This document shows positions 1-12,330 of a stretch of 64,000 nucleotides of DNA, in pieces; the stretch's first letter is position 1, and each line of letters starts with the position of its first letter. The notes beneath the pieces were generated by a model. That model saw only the letters and a program-made list of their open reading frames with translations. It made no database searches and was not told the DNA's origin. The position numbers were made by a program, and so were the translations under genes. The stretch comes from Rhizophagus clarus (lineage: Eukaryota; Glomeromycota; Glomeromycetes; Glomerales; Glomeraceae). The stretch covers positions 870,501 through 934,500 of the forward strand of contig BLAL01000053.1 of the NCBI GenBank assembly GCA_015698045.1, given 5' to 3'.

Positions 1-5
1 TTATT

Positions 6-2270
6 ATGGCTGCTATTCAAAAAGAATTAATTTATGCTGAAATTCATAGAATAGAGGAATTGGCGGAACATAATATTCAAAATGATAAAGAAAAACAATA
101 TGAATTTATAAAACAAACATTACGTGATGATAAATCTCTTACGAACGACGAAAAATCATATGCAATGAAATTAATAAATAAAAAAATTGACAAATATAAA
201 GTTCGTGAAAATAAAGGATCAAGAAGAATATGTGAAAATTGTCAAAGGAAATGTTTAGCTACATTATATTGCGAATATTGCGTTCGAAATTATTTAAGAG
301 CAAAATTTTCAAGTTGGACATCTGAAAATAATATTATTGATAATTTAATACGTGAATGTCAAATGGAAACACTTAAACCAGATAATATAGTAGAATGGAT
401 TCCTTACGATAATTTCCAAAATATTAATTATTTAATTGAAAATGGTCGTTCTATGATTCATAAAGCGGTTTGGATTGATGGTTATTATGATGAATGGGAT
501 TCCAAAGAAAAACAATTAAGAAGAATTGGAGAGAAACCAGACATGATACTTAAGAGATTAGTAAACGTTGAAAGAGCTAGTAAAAATTGGATTGATGAGG
601 TATTTATTTTTTAAAAAATGTTTGTTTTTTATTATAGAATAATTTGATAATAAAAGCGAATTCTTGTTGTTTTCAGGCAAAAACTTATTTAAACATGAGT
701 AATAAATATGGGGAGGTATTAACATGTTATGGTTTAACCAAAGATCCATCAGATGGAAGTTACATGCTCGTAATGAATAAATCACATATGAATTTAAGGG
801 AATATTTAAGACGAAATTATAACAATATTACGTGGAAAGAAAGGATTCAAATTGCTGATGATATTATATATGCACTTTCCAGAATTCATAAGGAAGGAAA
901 AGTCCACAAGAATTTACATTCAGGAAATATATTATTTAATCAAACTAGTCAACTATTTTATATTAGTGATCTTGGATTTTGCGGTCCAGCTGATAGGCCA
1001 TCAAATAGTATATATGGAAATCTTCCTTATATAGCACCCGAGGTTATTGCTGGAAAAGAAGTTACTTATGCATCTGATATTTATAGTATTGGTATTCTTT
1101 TGTGGGAAATTTCATCTGGACAACCACCTTTCATTTATCATGAAAATGATCATTTTCTTGCGATAAATATAGTAAATGGCATAAGACCAAAAATTGGATC
1201 AGGAATTCCTTTAGAATATAAAAAATTAATGGTACAATGTTGGGATGCTGACCCAATGAAAAGACCTAACCTTATTGACCTTTATAATAAGATTTTTGAG
1301 ATGAGAAAACATAGTCAAAATATATCGATCAATTCAAATAGTAATATTAGTAGAAATAGAAGCTTAATTAAAAAATTTATTAAAAAAATTAAAATATTTC
1401 AATCACCTGAATCAAAAACAAGTAATAAACCAGAAACAAACGAATTTGGCGATGAAACCGATTATAAATTATTTGAAAGTAAAGTTTATTCATTTGAGAA
1501 TTTTCCTGAACAAAGAAATGGAACGGAAGGTATTTGTAGTCTAGTTTATATTCAATAAACCTTGATTTTATATTTTAAATTAAATTTTAACAATTATTTC
1601 GTTTAAATAAAAATAGAGGAACAAGAAGGTATAATTTGTTTTGAATCTAGGTAGTCTTTTCTTTTACTAGAAGAAAAATAATTAATATTTTTTTTCAATA
1701 TAAAATTTAAGCATTTCATAATAAATATTATAATTTCGGCGTTTCTAATGACAGTAAGTATTAACTAAAACTTTTCATTTTTACAATTAATATTTTCATT
1801 AATTAATTGTTTATTTTTAGTTGATGAGAATATTTTAAGTATAATGCAATCAAGTAGTGTCTTTAAAGGTAATTATGATATTAATCAAAATGATTTATGG
1901 TTTAATAATAAATTAATTATCTTTAATAAATTTTAGATAATAATGAAAAACTACTTGAAATACCACAAATAAATTTAGATAATGGTAAGTCAACTAGAAT
2001 CATACTTTATTATTCAATGTCATTTATTTATTTATGCCATTTTTTTTAGATATTCAAAAGAACTATGGAAGAGAATCAATACAACCAATAATTAACATAG
2101 TGACTAGTGGTATGGAAATGGTTATACAGTATTTACATGATATTTATAGTTAATATTCCAACCGATTTTCTAACCGAATTTTTATATTTATAGACGAACA
2201 TGAATTATATAATAATCCGAATCTTCATTCTGAAGATCAAGATGAATTAGAAATCCCTTGGAAAGTATGA
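6..2270 (+). CDS. TKL-like protein kinase family member, probable pseudokinase (8 exons, 577 aa)
   Basis: Proposed exons are 6-599, 677-1529, 1617-1628, 1712-1753, 1821-1868, 1937-1984, 2050-2109 and 2194-2270. All introns are GT..AG and the phases agree throughout (1734 nt). Residues 1-72 are helical and charged. A C4 zinc-ribbon-like module follows (C76, C79, C89, C92), then the kinase N-lobe with a poor glycine loop (about 144-151) and the ATP lysine K183 in ILKRL. The catalytic loop reads HKN (275-277) followed by LHSGN, so the catalytic aspartate is asparagine. DLG (296-298), APE (318-320) and the C-lobe SDIYS motif are present. Small phase-1 exons encode an acidic tail ending near NPNLHSEDQDELEIP. 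The tail wording matches what I recall of Rhizophagus kinases. It is likely a catalytically weak or dead cytosolic signalling protein. An upstream start outside the window cannot be excluded. Confidence 0.85.
1617..1628 (+). other. 12-nt microexon of the first kinase-like gene
   Basis: Exon 2 ends NGTE plus one base before GT at 1530. The bases 1617-1628 lie between an AG (1615-1616) and a GT (1629-1630), complete a glutamate and encode EQE, giving NGTEEEQE. Without it the reading frame runs to a stop at 1556-1558. The next exon (1712-1753) continues in the same phase as AFHNKYYNF. The exact splice sites and phase on both sides are the evidence. Confidence 0.65.
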
Positions 2271-3329
2271 CTTTATTAATTGTAGATTTTTGTATCAATG
2301 ATCTTATCTTTTTTTATTATTATTTGAATTGTTTAACATTAAGAATAGAGTAACAATAAAATTTTGTAAGTTTCTTGTTATGTAATTTAGATATTTTATT
2401 TTCTTTAACCTGTTAATAGTTAGATAAATATTTAAATTTGAGATAACAATATTTTTAAAATATTTTTATATGGATCCTAGAGTATCATTTGACTATAATT
2501 ACTCTTAAATTTACTAACCATTTATTATTGTATGATATAATCTTTTTTGGATAAAAACGATAAATATTTGGGTAGAGGAATGGGTTAATATTATTTATTT
2601 TAATAAAGACTAATTAGTTATGGCAGCTCGTCCGTGGTAGTTGTGATTTTACATATTAATTGGTCTTTTAGTCTTTTTTTGCGTTAACATTTACGTTACA
2701 ATGGTCATGATTCTTAATTTAGCTCACGACATTTTAAATTCTGCATATACATTGTTTAACATTTGACTAAGAAAATTAATATATATTAACACTTCTGTTA
2801 AACTTCATTCATGCATGCACAATTTCCCAAGTTCGAGTTTCGAAAACTTAAATATTAAGTCTAAACCTAAAAATATTCATAAGTTTTCATGTTTCACTGA
2901 TTAAAACTTTCTAAAATGTTCTTTTACACTAAATTACATCATATGTAACTTGCCAGAAAATTAGCCATTAGCTATTTGTCACACACGTTCATTGTGTTTG
3001 AATCGATTAAATTATAACATTGTAATTTATTTCAAAGTACATATCAAGGAATTTATTATAACACCGTAACACAACCATTTAGTGAATAACAATCATATAG
3101 TTGTCGGACTTAATCTCCGAGCGGACCAATCACACGAGAAAGCTTAATATAGAACTCTATTGTTTTATAAAAAAAGTATTACTATATTTTTTTCTCATTA
3201 GTTTCCGGTCCACATATATTTGAATTGTATTTCAGAATAATATAAACAAATGTGCCAACAATTACTTCTGAAATTTTCAAAATATATAAATTGTAAGTCA
3301 CCATTTAAATTTTTCATACATTAACTATC
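2271..3329. other. Intergenic between the two kinase genes
   Basis: No open frame with protein-like character is visible on either strand. It should hold the terminator of the first gene and the promoter of the second. The last 200 bases before the ATG at 3330 are slightly less AT-rich. I see no clear repeat. Confidence 0.5.
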
Positions 3330-6282
3330 ATGGAGAATAATCAAGTAACGAAACGTGAAATGTCTCGGAATAGGTGCATCCGTTGCAGCAATTATATCGG
3401 AATAGATAGCTGGTGTGAAAAATGTGACCCTAAACAGTTAAAGGAAGGATGGACAAGCGGAAATGAGAAATATGATGCCATAATCCGAGAAACGCAAGAG
3501 CATGCAGCTAGGCATGGCTATCCGTGCCTTAAATGGATACCATTTGAAAGTCTGGCGAATCTTGTGAAAGTACGTGATGGCGATTTTGGAACAATATACG
3601 TGGCTGATTGGGTAGATGGGAGAGGAGGAGTGCATTGGAAGGAAACTATCAAAGTTGCAATCCGTGTCATGAATTGTACTGTAGGCTTGCATTTTATTCA
3701 AGAGGTAGATAAAGAGCTAGATGAATTAAATAAACAGAGTGTTCCTCATTTATATTGGCTAATGTTGCTTTCTTTTCTGATAGTTAAATAAAGGCATAGA
3801 AATTTTTCAAGCTATTGATGATTCTGTTTACCAAGCATTAGGCCTTTTTGGTATCACTCGATTTAATCATTGTGTTTATGCATTGGTCGCGGGTACATTT
3901 TGCAATAATTGCGGCGGTTTACTTGATCGTCTTGCATGGTGTAAAGAATGTAAATTTGAGCAATTTACTCCTAGACTGTCAAGTGGAAACGTGAAGTATG
4001 ATCGAATTATCGACATATCTCAATGTACGGTAGATAAGCCTGATTATCCTTGCCTTAAATGGATACCTCCACAGAACTTAAAGAATTTAGTTGAAATCAA
4101 AAGTGGAAACTTTGGAACAGTGTACACAGCTGATTGGATAGAGGGTGAATATGATAAATGGACAATTGGTTTGGATAGGCAAATAATTCACAAGTGGCGG
4201 ACAATCCAAGTTGAAATCGGTGTATTGAATCTCAGATTTGAATTTAACCCAGTACCTGTGATTTTTGAATTCTGGTGTAATAAAAAGAAGTTTTTTCGTG
4301 CTAATGATACCGATGCACGCTTTTTACATGAGGTAAATATAGTATTAAATAAATAAGTCCCAAATAAAAGATTGATTTATTATTTATATTAGGAATCTTC
4401 AATTGTTAATACTTCTTGCTATTTTGTAGTTATTTAAAGGATTTTCTAATGTTCTTAATTACAGAGAACATCATGAAAATGATGAATACGGATGGAGATT
4501 TTGTGAAGATGGCGCGGCTCTTTTCGGAATCTCACAACTTGATGGTCGATATGTATTGGTCGCTGCTTCATTATGTAACAATTGTGGTGGTGTATTAAAT
4601 AGTAACAGTTGGTGCACTGATTGTGGTAACAAACAATTAATGATGGGATGGACAAGTGAAAATTCAGAGATTGATGAGATAATAAAGAATACACAACGAG
4701 CAGCAGACAGATATGATTATCCATGTTTGAAATGGATTCCACCCGACCAAATTCAAAACTATCAAAAGATTGGTGTGGGAGGATTTGGAATTGTATACTC
4801 AGCTGATTGGCTAGATTGTGGAAAAACTACAAAGGTCGCCATTAAAGTTAATCATTCTTACGAAAATTTTCTTAGTGAGGTATATTTTTGACCATTCTTT
4901 AGTCTTATATTAATCAATTAAACGAATTTTGACATTAAGTATGTTGGTTTTCTTAAAGCTGAAAGCAATAGAGAAATTCAAAATTAAGGACGGTTCTTAT
5001 GAAACTGGACGATTTATAATTGGCGTTTCGAAAAAAAGTGACACAAACCAATTCGTCATTGTAATGGGTTATGCTGTAAATGGCGACTTACGTAATTATT
5101 TGAAAAATAACCCCGATATTAATTGGTCTTTTCGATTGTCGCTTTTATTTGATATTATTTCGTCTCTTCGGAATATACATTCGGCAGGGCTTATTCACCG
5201 GGATCTTCATGGAGGAAATGTAATCATTGGTAGCGTTTTGCATCATAGCGCTGGTAAGCTATTTCAAGTTTAACGTTTGCGTGATAGACAAAAATTGAAT
5301 CAATATCAAAAATTGAGCTAACTAAGCATCTTTCAGCCATTACAGATTATGGAAGAGCGGTTGGTAAGGAACAATTTAAAACACCACATGAAATCATCGG
5401 GGTACTACCTTATGTTGCACCAGAAGTTTTTAAAGGTCAAGTTTATACTCAGGTGAAGATGATAAATTAAGAATTCGATTCTATTACAATGTTACTAACT
5501 TCATTATAGGCTGCAGACATCTATAGTTTTGGAATAATAATGGCTCAAATGTCAACCGGTCAATTTCCTTTTTCTAACCGCAAGTACAGTATGAGTCTTA
5601 TTCGAGACATTCGTAATGGCCTACGCCCTCATTTTGCAGAGGGGACACCCCAATTTTATATTGATTATGCTGAATTATGTATGCATGCTGATCCTAAACA
5701 GCGACCAACAGCAGTTGAAGCCTTTGAAAGGATATTATCATGGGTATTTTGGGATAGAAATGAGAGTGCAAACAGTAGTATAATCATAACTTCGTTTACT
5801 GCACATCTTCATAATGTCAAAGTGGATGAAGAGGTGATAAAACAGTTTAAAGAAGCAGATAAAAAACGTTCCAATTCCAAACCGGTCCAAGAATCAACAA
5901 TAATTAAAGATGCAACAAGATATTACAGCTCAAAATATAGCGTGCAAAAATTATTGGATCGTTTTGATGAAGTAAAACTTGGTGCGTTTAATTTATATTA
6001 ATGTTCCACAACAAGCCGAGCCTGCTCGAGCCGAGCTTCGATACGGTTCATTCGAGTTTGGCTCGCGAACCTCGAACCGATTCATGTGTAGTTTCAGTTT
6101 ATATATATGTGTAAAACATCACTCATAATTTTATTTATTTACATAGATTCGAGTGTATCGGACTTAGTTCTAGCAGAAAGCCTAAGTGAATCAGGTATTT
6201 ACATATAATAAATATGGTTATTTGCTTATTGATTTTTATTCTTAATTATCATTTATTGAATTCAGATAAATATCAAGAGTAA
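3330..6282 (+). CDS. Protein kinase with three serial zinc-ribbon/N-lobe modules and one C-lobe (8 exons, 773 aa)
   Basis: Proposed exons are 3330-3704, 3784-4332, 4430-4879, 4959-5253, 5337-5452, 5510-5981, 6147-6194 and 6266-6282 (2322 nt, phases agree). A shorter alternative stops at 6001 in exon 6. Module A: C16/C19/C29/C32, loop GDFGTIY (84-90), VAIR (lysine replaced). Module B: CNNC, then C178/C181, loop GNFGTVY, VEIG (lysine lost). Module C: CNNC then CTDC, intact GVGGFGIVY loop and VAIK (K447). Each module is split by an intron at the same place (after ..QE, ..HE, ..SE) and ends in a beta4-beta5 stretch (ALVA or VLVA) that runs straight into the next CNNCGG. A single C-lobe follows: HRDLHGGN (538-545), DYG (560-562), APE and SFGIIM, then a helical tail. 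Only the last N-lobe plus the C-lobe looks catalytically competent. Reading it as separate gene fragments is possible but would need stops or starts that are absent. Confidence 0.75.
3375..4888 (+). repeat. Threefold intragenic duplication of the zinc-ribbon plus kinase N-lobe unit
   Basis: Three units start at about 3375, 3898 and 4574, each with CxxC, about 9 residues, CxxC. Each is followed by a serine-rich SGN or SEN stretch, II..(S/T)Q, YPCLKWIP, a glycine loop and ADW. The intron at the end of each N-lobe exon is also repeated (3705-3783, 4333-4429, 4880-4958), so genomic DNA was duplicated rather than cDNA. Protein identity between units is high only in the motifs, so the duplication is not recent. 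Confidence 0.75.
5982..6146 (+). other. Intron 6 of the triple N-lobe kinase, with a CG-rich insert
   Basis: The donor is GTGCGT at 5982, less standard than the other introns; the acceptor is ATAG before 6147. The intron carries a CG-rich patch (about 6012-6090) with CTCGCGAACC, also found in the hAT-like MITE at 49073-49504. If the intron is retained, the protein ends at 6001. The exon after it encodes DSSVSDLVLAESLSES, then DKYQE and a stop. Confidence 0.5.
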
Positions 6283-9200
6283 ATGAATATGAAGCTTCAA
6301 ATATAAGATTGATTCGGATTTCGGATCTTGTAATACTTTTATTCGATAATTCCGTCCACAATAAATTCTATAAATATTTTAACAACATTTAATGTACACT
6401 GTGGCAACCTATTTATGATTCGTGAGTCATATGCTCATGTTGATTCCATCTGTGATAATTCATGTAAAACAAGTTATATATTCATTATTATGAAGCACAG
6501 TTTGATTTATTAATAATAAAAGAATTTGTATAGATCGAATGGTAAAATTGGTCATATTATAATTTATATATGAAAAAAATGTTATTAACAAGACTGAATG
6601 CTATCTTGCAAAATAATATAAATAAATAAATATATAATTAATCGTTCATGAATTACAGTATTATTTTATTTTGTTGTTCTATTTTAAATTATGCTATTTA
6701 TCGTATTTTTCACTTATATGGAAATAATCAAATTATCTCTTTATCAAATCAGTAATAAACATTCCGCGGGAAGCCGAAGATTTCATTGTTTAACACGGCT
6801 CCGCCAGTCTATTGTGATGATAATGAGATCGAGGCTGATGTGAGTAACATACTGTATACAATTTTAACTGTTGAAATAAACTTTTTAGCTTATCCTTTTA
6901 AATAAACATCATCCATAAAAATATTAATAAGGAAGATCACGGACGATTATAGGAAACGTTCATAAAATTTTATTAGTATGATATCAAATTCGGAAATGGC
7001 TTTGTCTTTTATTAGAAAAAAATCCCAGGTATAATAACTTTGCATTTATTAAGATTCAAATATATTAAAAATATAAAGAATAACACGATACCTCACTTTT
7101 TCAAAAATATTAAAGAAAATTTTTTCTTATGAAATGTGGCCAAAAGTTGTCGAAATTTGAATAATTTTTTTGTCGTATGAAAATGTAATTTTTCAGGATA
7201 CTTTGCAGAATTTTAAAGAAAATAATGTAAAGAATTCAAAGTTATTAAAGTGATTAATTAGAAAATTTCATTTAATAGCCCAATATGATGAAAAATCAAG
7301 TAAAATTTATAATTATAGTTCAATGCGAAATCGTTAGTTAAAATTCTCTGCGAAAAACTAGAATGTTTTCAGACTTTTGGTAGTTCCCATTAATAGTTTT
7401 ATTTAATTAAAAGAAATTCCAAGAGAACATACAGGAGCGTTCCAATTTTCGAGGTGTTTAATTTTAATTTTTGGATAAATTAATACGTTAATAAATTATA
7501 ATTCGAGACTATGTCGCAATTTTATTTTGATTTTACATTTTTATGTCCCATACCATATTTATAAGTTATTTTTTCCTCATGTAATAAGAAAAAACTTTAA
7601 CAATATTAAAGATAAAGTGTAATGAAAGAACTTTTAAACCTAATGTCTTTAATGAAAAGCTGATTTGATTGCTATTATTGTTCATGAACTACACATACGC
7701 AACGAACTTTTTATTGCTCAGCTAGTAATTATTTTCAATGAGATCACCAAATAAATAGACACATACTACTACTGTATTTGTGTTTTTTCGATCGCATTTA
7801 GCAAAAAATAGCGTCAGGAAGGTAACGATTGGAGAAGATAACAATAAAAATTCTTCACCTTAATGCGCCAGTAGCGCCTCTTTAATAATTTTACTGCGAC
7901 TGAACTCCATTTTTTCTTCTGATAAGGAAAAGTATGTCTTTACTTACTTTCCTTGTCTATGGAATGTTTTAGTAATGTGTTCTCTTTTCTTGACAATATA
8001 ATTGTTTATTTGTCAATAAATATTTCTATTTTATATTTTGGAAGGATCCTTTTGAATCTATTTGTATGAGTCCTAAATTAATAAATACATTACTTTCTTG
8101 TCTGAACGTATTTTGAATTTAATAAACAGTAAAAAGAAAAATCAAAAAATTAGTACTATTTTGAAAAACGTGATTTTCTCCATACTTACGAAGACATTAA
8201 TTCCTTATGCAATATAAAGTTTCCGAATTATCAATCTTTTTTTTTTTCGAATACGGAAACATATAAGAAAACTTTTGAACTCTACAATCTTGAGGATAAT
8301 ATCTAATACTAAACCAATACGTTATTCAATAAAAGTTGATAGATGTTATATATCATATGATAATGAGACATTGAAACAGGGATCTAAATTACAAGAAATT
8401 AATATTAAATTGATAAATTGATTTACCAAAACTTTCAATTTTTACAACTTTTTAGTACTGAAATTACGAATATGTGTTGGGAAAAATGGAAAAAATGGTT
8501 GCTACCATAATGATTCGATTTGCCAATGGTATCCAAATTTTGTAATAAAGTTATTGATTTGAATCATCTATTGATAAATTAAATGAAACTTTTATCATCA
8601 TAACCTTTAGAGAATAATAATTTATATTTCTAGATTATCTAGTTTAAATGAAAATACTCAAAAAATCTGAATATGTAGACTTTCGAAGTATTGATTTAGA
8701 ACGCTGCGAGACTTTATCCAAGAAAAATTTCAATTTAAAAATTAAAATTTTGGTACGGTAGGTTTGATGATTTTTATGATGTTAGATTTAGATAAGCAAA
8801 CATTAAAGTAAATGTACAATAATTGGATATTTTTGTAGTGATCCATTACTCAAGCTATCCTTGAATATTTTTACTATGGAGATAACCAACGGGATAAAAG
8901 AATATTATCCAAATGCTTTCTTTTATATATTTTAATCGCCTCACCAGAACCATTTCGTGATTCAATAATCCCGCTCAAATAATTATCAAATGATTTATTG
9001 CGTTCGGTTGGGCAGATGAAGAACGGATTCATTAAAAAATCAAGGCGTTGAGGTGTAGAAAATATTGATTTGTGATTGGTTAGTAAAAGTATGAAATTGA
9101 AAATTAACTAGCGAATAAATTCAACTGATCGAAGTTTAACTCTCTGTAGATAGGTTTTTTGTGTTGTGTAACGTTTAGTTAAGTTAGTTTAATTCACATA

Positions 9201-11980
9201 TATTTTCATATATTTTCATATATTTTTGCTTTTAATACAATAGATAGATTTATGCAATTATCATATCTTCATGAGAAAAAATTATTTTTTATATATGCAA
9301 TAATTAGCTTTCGCTTTTTTAAAAGTGAGACCCTTAAAGAATATTTCATGATTTAAAAAAAAATGACCAAAATAACTCGAATAATTTTTCAGTACTTTCA
9401 ACATTACAACGATTGTAATACACACAATATAATAACTAAATTCAATTAATAAATAGATTAGAAATTTAAATATTTGTATAGGGTTCATTAACATATGCAT
9501 TATTATGAATGGCGCAGTAGTGGCGCATGTATATTCGGATTTTGCTGCTACGGCCTGCGTGGCTTTTGCAATATTTGTCGTGTTAGTCAGTATATTGATT
9601 TTTCACCATGTTAAATTAGTATTAAATCAATTTATTAAAAGCGTGACTTTATAATTTAAGAGTATACACGTAATAATTAATTTTTGATTTTACATAATCA
9701 AGTTGAAACAATTCATTTGTGACTTTGCTTTATTTAGTTTATTACATCAGGCAAAGCATTAATGAGGCTTTCTCCCGTAGGATTAACATATGATAGAATA
9801 TACAGTACTTAATAATATATGTACGAATACTTTTATGAAGTCGGGGCTGTGCATCTAAGCATTTTTTTTTAGTCCTTTTGATTTAATATAAATTGGTAAC
9901 TGAGTAGCTAGCTTCACAAATTTTCATTTTTCATCTCTGCTGAAATTACTGAAATTATTGCACTTTTCAAGTCCCTTTCTTTCATATTACTATTATGCCT
10001 TTTACTATATCTTTAATTCCCATAAACTCATTATTATTTGTCAATTACTTAACATAAAAATACATAAATATTTTTATATGATTCTCTTAATATTTTGTAT
10101 TGATAAAAATATATTATTTATTCCACTTCTAATTAAACATTTATATGATTATGATAATAATACTATATTATGAGGTATCAACGACACGATGATATTAGTA
10201 TAATTAAAAGAAAAACAAGATCGTCATACAGTTGATATATCAACATAAATGATAAAGGCTTAATAGATTATTTATAATTAATTACTTGTTATTAATTCTA
10301 TATAAATAATAGAAAGCCTTGAAAAACAAGCAGCTAGAATTATCGGCAAATAATCTAATAGAAAGATTAAATAACATAAATATTATATTTTAAGGAAATT
10401 ATAAATTATAATTGAAGTCCTTATCTCAAAATATGACTTGGATATTAAAACCTTTTATTAGGACTCTGCCTTACATCTATTATTTTTATTTAAAAATATT
10501 AGATATTAGATTAAGTTTATGAATTTATGAACGAGTATTTCTTATAATTTTAGAATCCCGCATTTTTAAAGCGCGTGAAAAAACCAGAGGTTATGTGGAA
10601 AAAATACAGAAAAATCCATTCATATTTACGAAATATGGGTCAATCATACGTTTCACACATTAAATAAAATGGATTTGCAAGAAGAAATAAAAAAAAAACC
10701 ATGGTAAATTTATAGAAACAATTTATTGAATATTATTTTGATGACAACACATTATACGAGGTAGTGAGCTACCTCATAAATATTAATCAAGATTTACTAT
10801 GGACGGGCTTAAAATTGGTAGCTGATTCTAGATATCACAATACATTTTCAACCATTTCTCTTTTTAAAGAAAATCATACTTATTTATTTGTCATAGAGAT
10901 AAACTTGACCTGACAAAATGATCTGGGAAAAATGACATGAAAATTGGTCATTTAAATTATTATATTATAAAAATTTAAGATATTAAACAATGACCTACTT
11001 TGATGATTTACTTTATTCAAAATTTTCAGTTATTATATTGAAAAAGAGATTTGGATTATGAGTAGAAAAACTATATATTTCTGTATCAAGGATTCTTAAA
11101 ATAAATAATACTATTATTATGAGATCAAGATCAATATTATTAAACATTTCAATAGAATTTGGTACAAAACTTGTAAGTGTTTACTTATAAACTGGACGCG
11201 AAATTCTCTAAGGTTAAGCAATCACATGATCATAAAAAGTTAGAACGCATTTCAATGTTGATTACCAAATATTTTAGAAACAATTATATGACGGAAATTC
11301 GACAAAATTTGGTATTGATAATTAAACTTAAAAATATTTAGAAAAATTCTGGAGTAGCTCCCATCAGTTAACCAAAAAACCGATGATTGTTGGGTATTCT
11401 ATTTTTAATAATAATATTTTCACACTGTTTAGTTACAAATGAGATATAAATGAAATTAACCCAAGAAATATTACAATTTTAATAATGAATATTTCAATTT
11501 AAACAATTAGAGACATCTATTCTATCCAAATATATGATATTCGACAACCTTCTCAATCAGGAATTTTTTTGCTGCAGATCACCCATCAATTAAGCACAAA
11601 TTCTGTAATAAAAGTGCATGATAAAATTATGAGGCTAGCGAACATACTTCACGATTCATTAAAATGTATTGTTAATTTTGCTATTTGAAATTTGAATATA
11701 ATAGAAATAGTAAATTCTAAAATGTATTTTCTATTATTGATAGCGAACTCCATACAATGCTGAATTACCTAGATTTAAATTATATTTTCTAAATTCGTTT
11801 ATAATCATTACAAAGACATCTATAGTGATTATTACAAATTATTATGATTGTTATACAGATTAGGAAAGAAATAAGCCTATTTTATTTAATTACTTATCTG
11901 GGAATGAGTTGCTTTAATAGATATACAATAGGGACAATTATCTAATTCCAAAAAACATTAATTGATTTACACTTAATTTT
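6283..11980. other. Gene-poor AT-rich region
   Basis: No convincing coding region. Short open frames (for example 9282-9500 and 9958-10173) are low-complexity A/T stretches. Slightly less AT-rich patches at about 6766-6850 and 9510-9600 contain short protein-like or tRNA-A-box-like wording but nothing I can name. Confidence 0.5.
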
Positions 11981-12330
11981 TAAACACAAACAACAGTTGC
12001 TAGAGCATTTATAGCAAAGTTCCTCACAAAAAGAGCTGCATGATTGATTACTATTATTTGATGCATAGTGCATTTATGTTCTCCAAAGTATAAATATGGG
12101 TGATTTTGTTTTCTTACCCCTTCAATTCAATGGAGGACAATTCAATCTTGTTGAATTGATAAAAGAAGCAGTTTAACTTAATTTCAGACAATGGATCTCA
12201 CTACCATAATGGTGGTGTTTTGATGATAATTTTGTCAGATTACAATGATTAATGTGAGATTGAAGTTTAATGTGGATATTTCTAGAAGCAGGAGAAGCGA
12301 AAACATAATGGACACTTATATTTTTAAAAA
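11980..12330 (+). pseudogene. Transposase-like (DDE-type?) protein fragment, decayed
   Basis: Two reading frames carry recognisable wording. About 12183-12235 gives ISDNGSHYHNGG, and about 12272-12312 gives W.FLEAGEAKT followed by a stop. The pair DNG.HYHN and FLEAGEAKT recalls a transposon-encoded protein common in Rhizophagus genomes (from memory, family not certain). Stops and frame shifts separate the pieces, and no ends or target duplication were found. Confidence 0.4.

Noticed and set aside
3438..3701. 87-codon - strand open frame
   Set aside because: Overlaps exon 1 of the triple N-lobe kinase, whose zinc ribbon and kinase motifs are clear; no domain in the antisense text.
9505..9545. 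TGGCGCAGTAGTGGCGC, similar to a tRNA D-arm
   Set aside because: No anticodon arm, B-box or acceptor stem could be folded around it.
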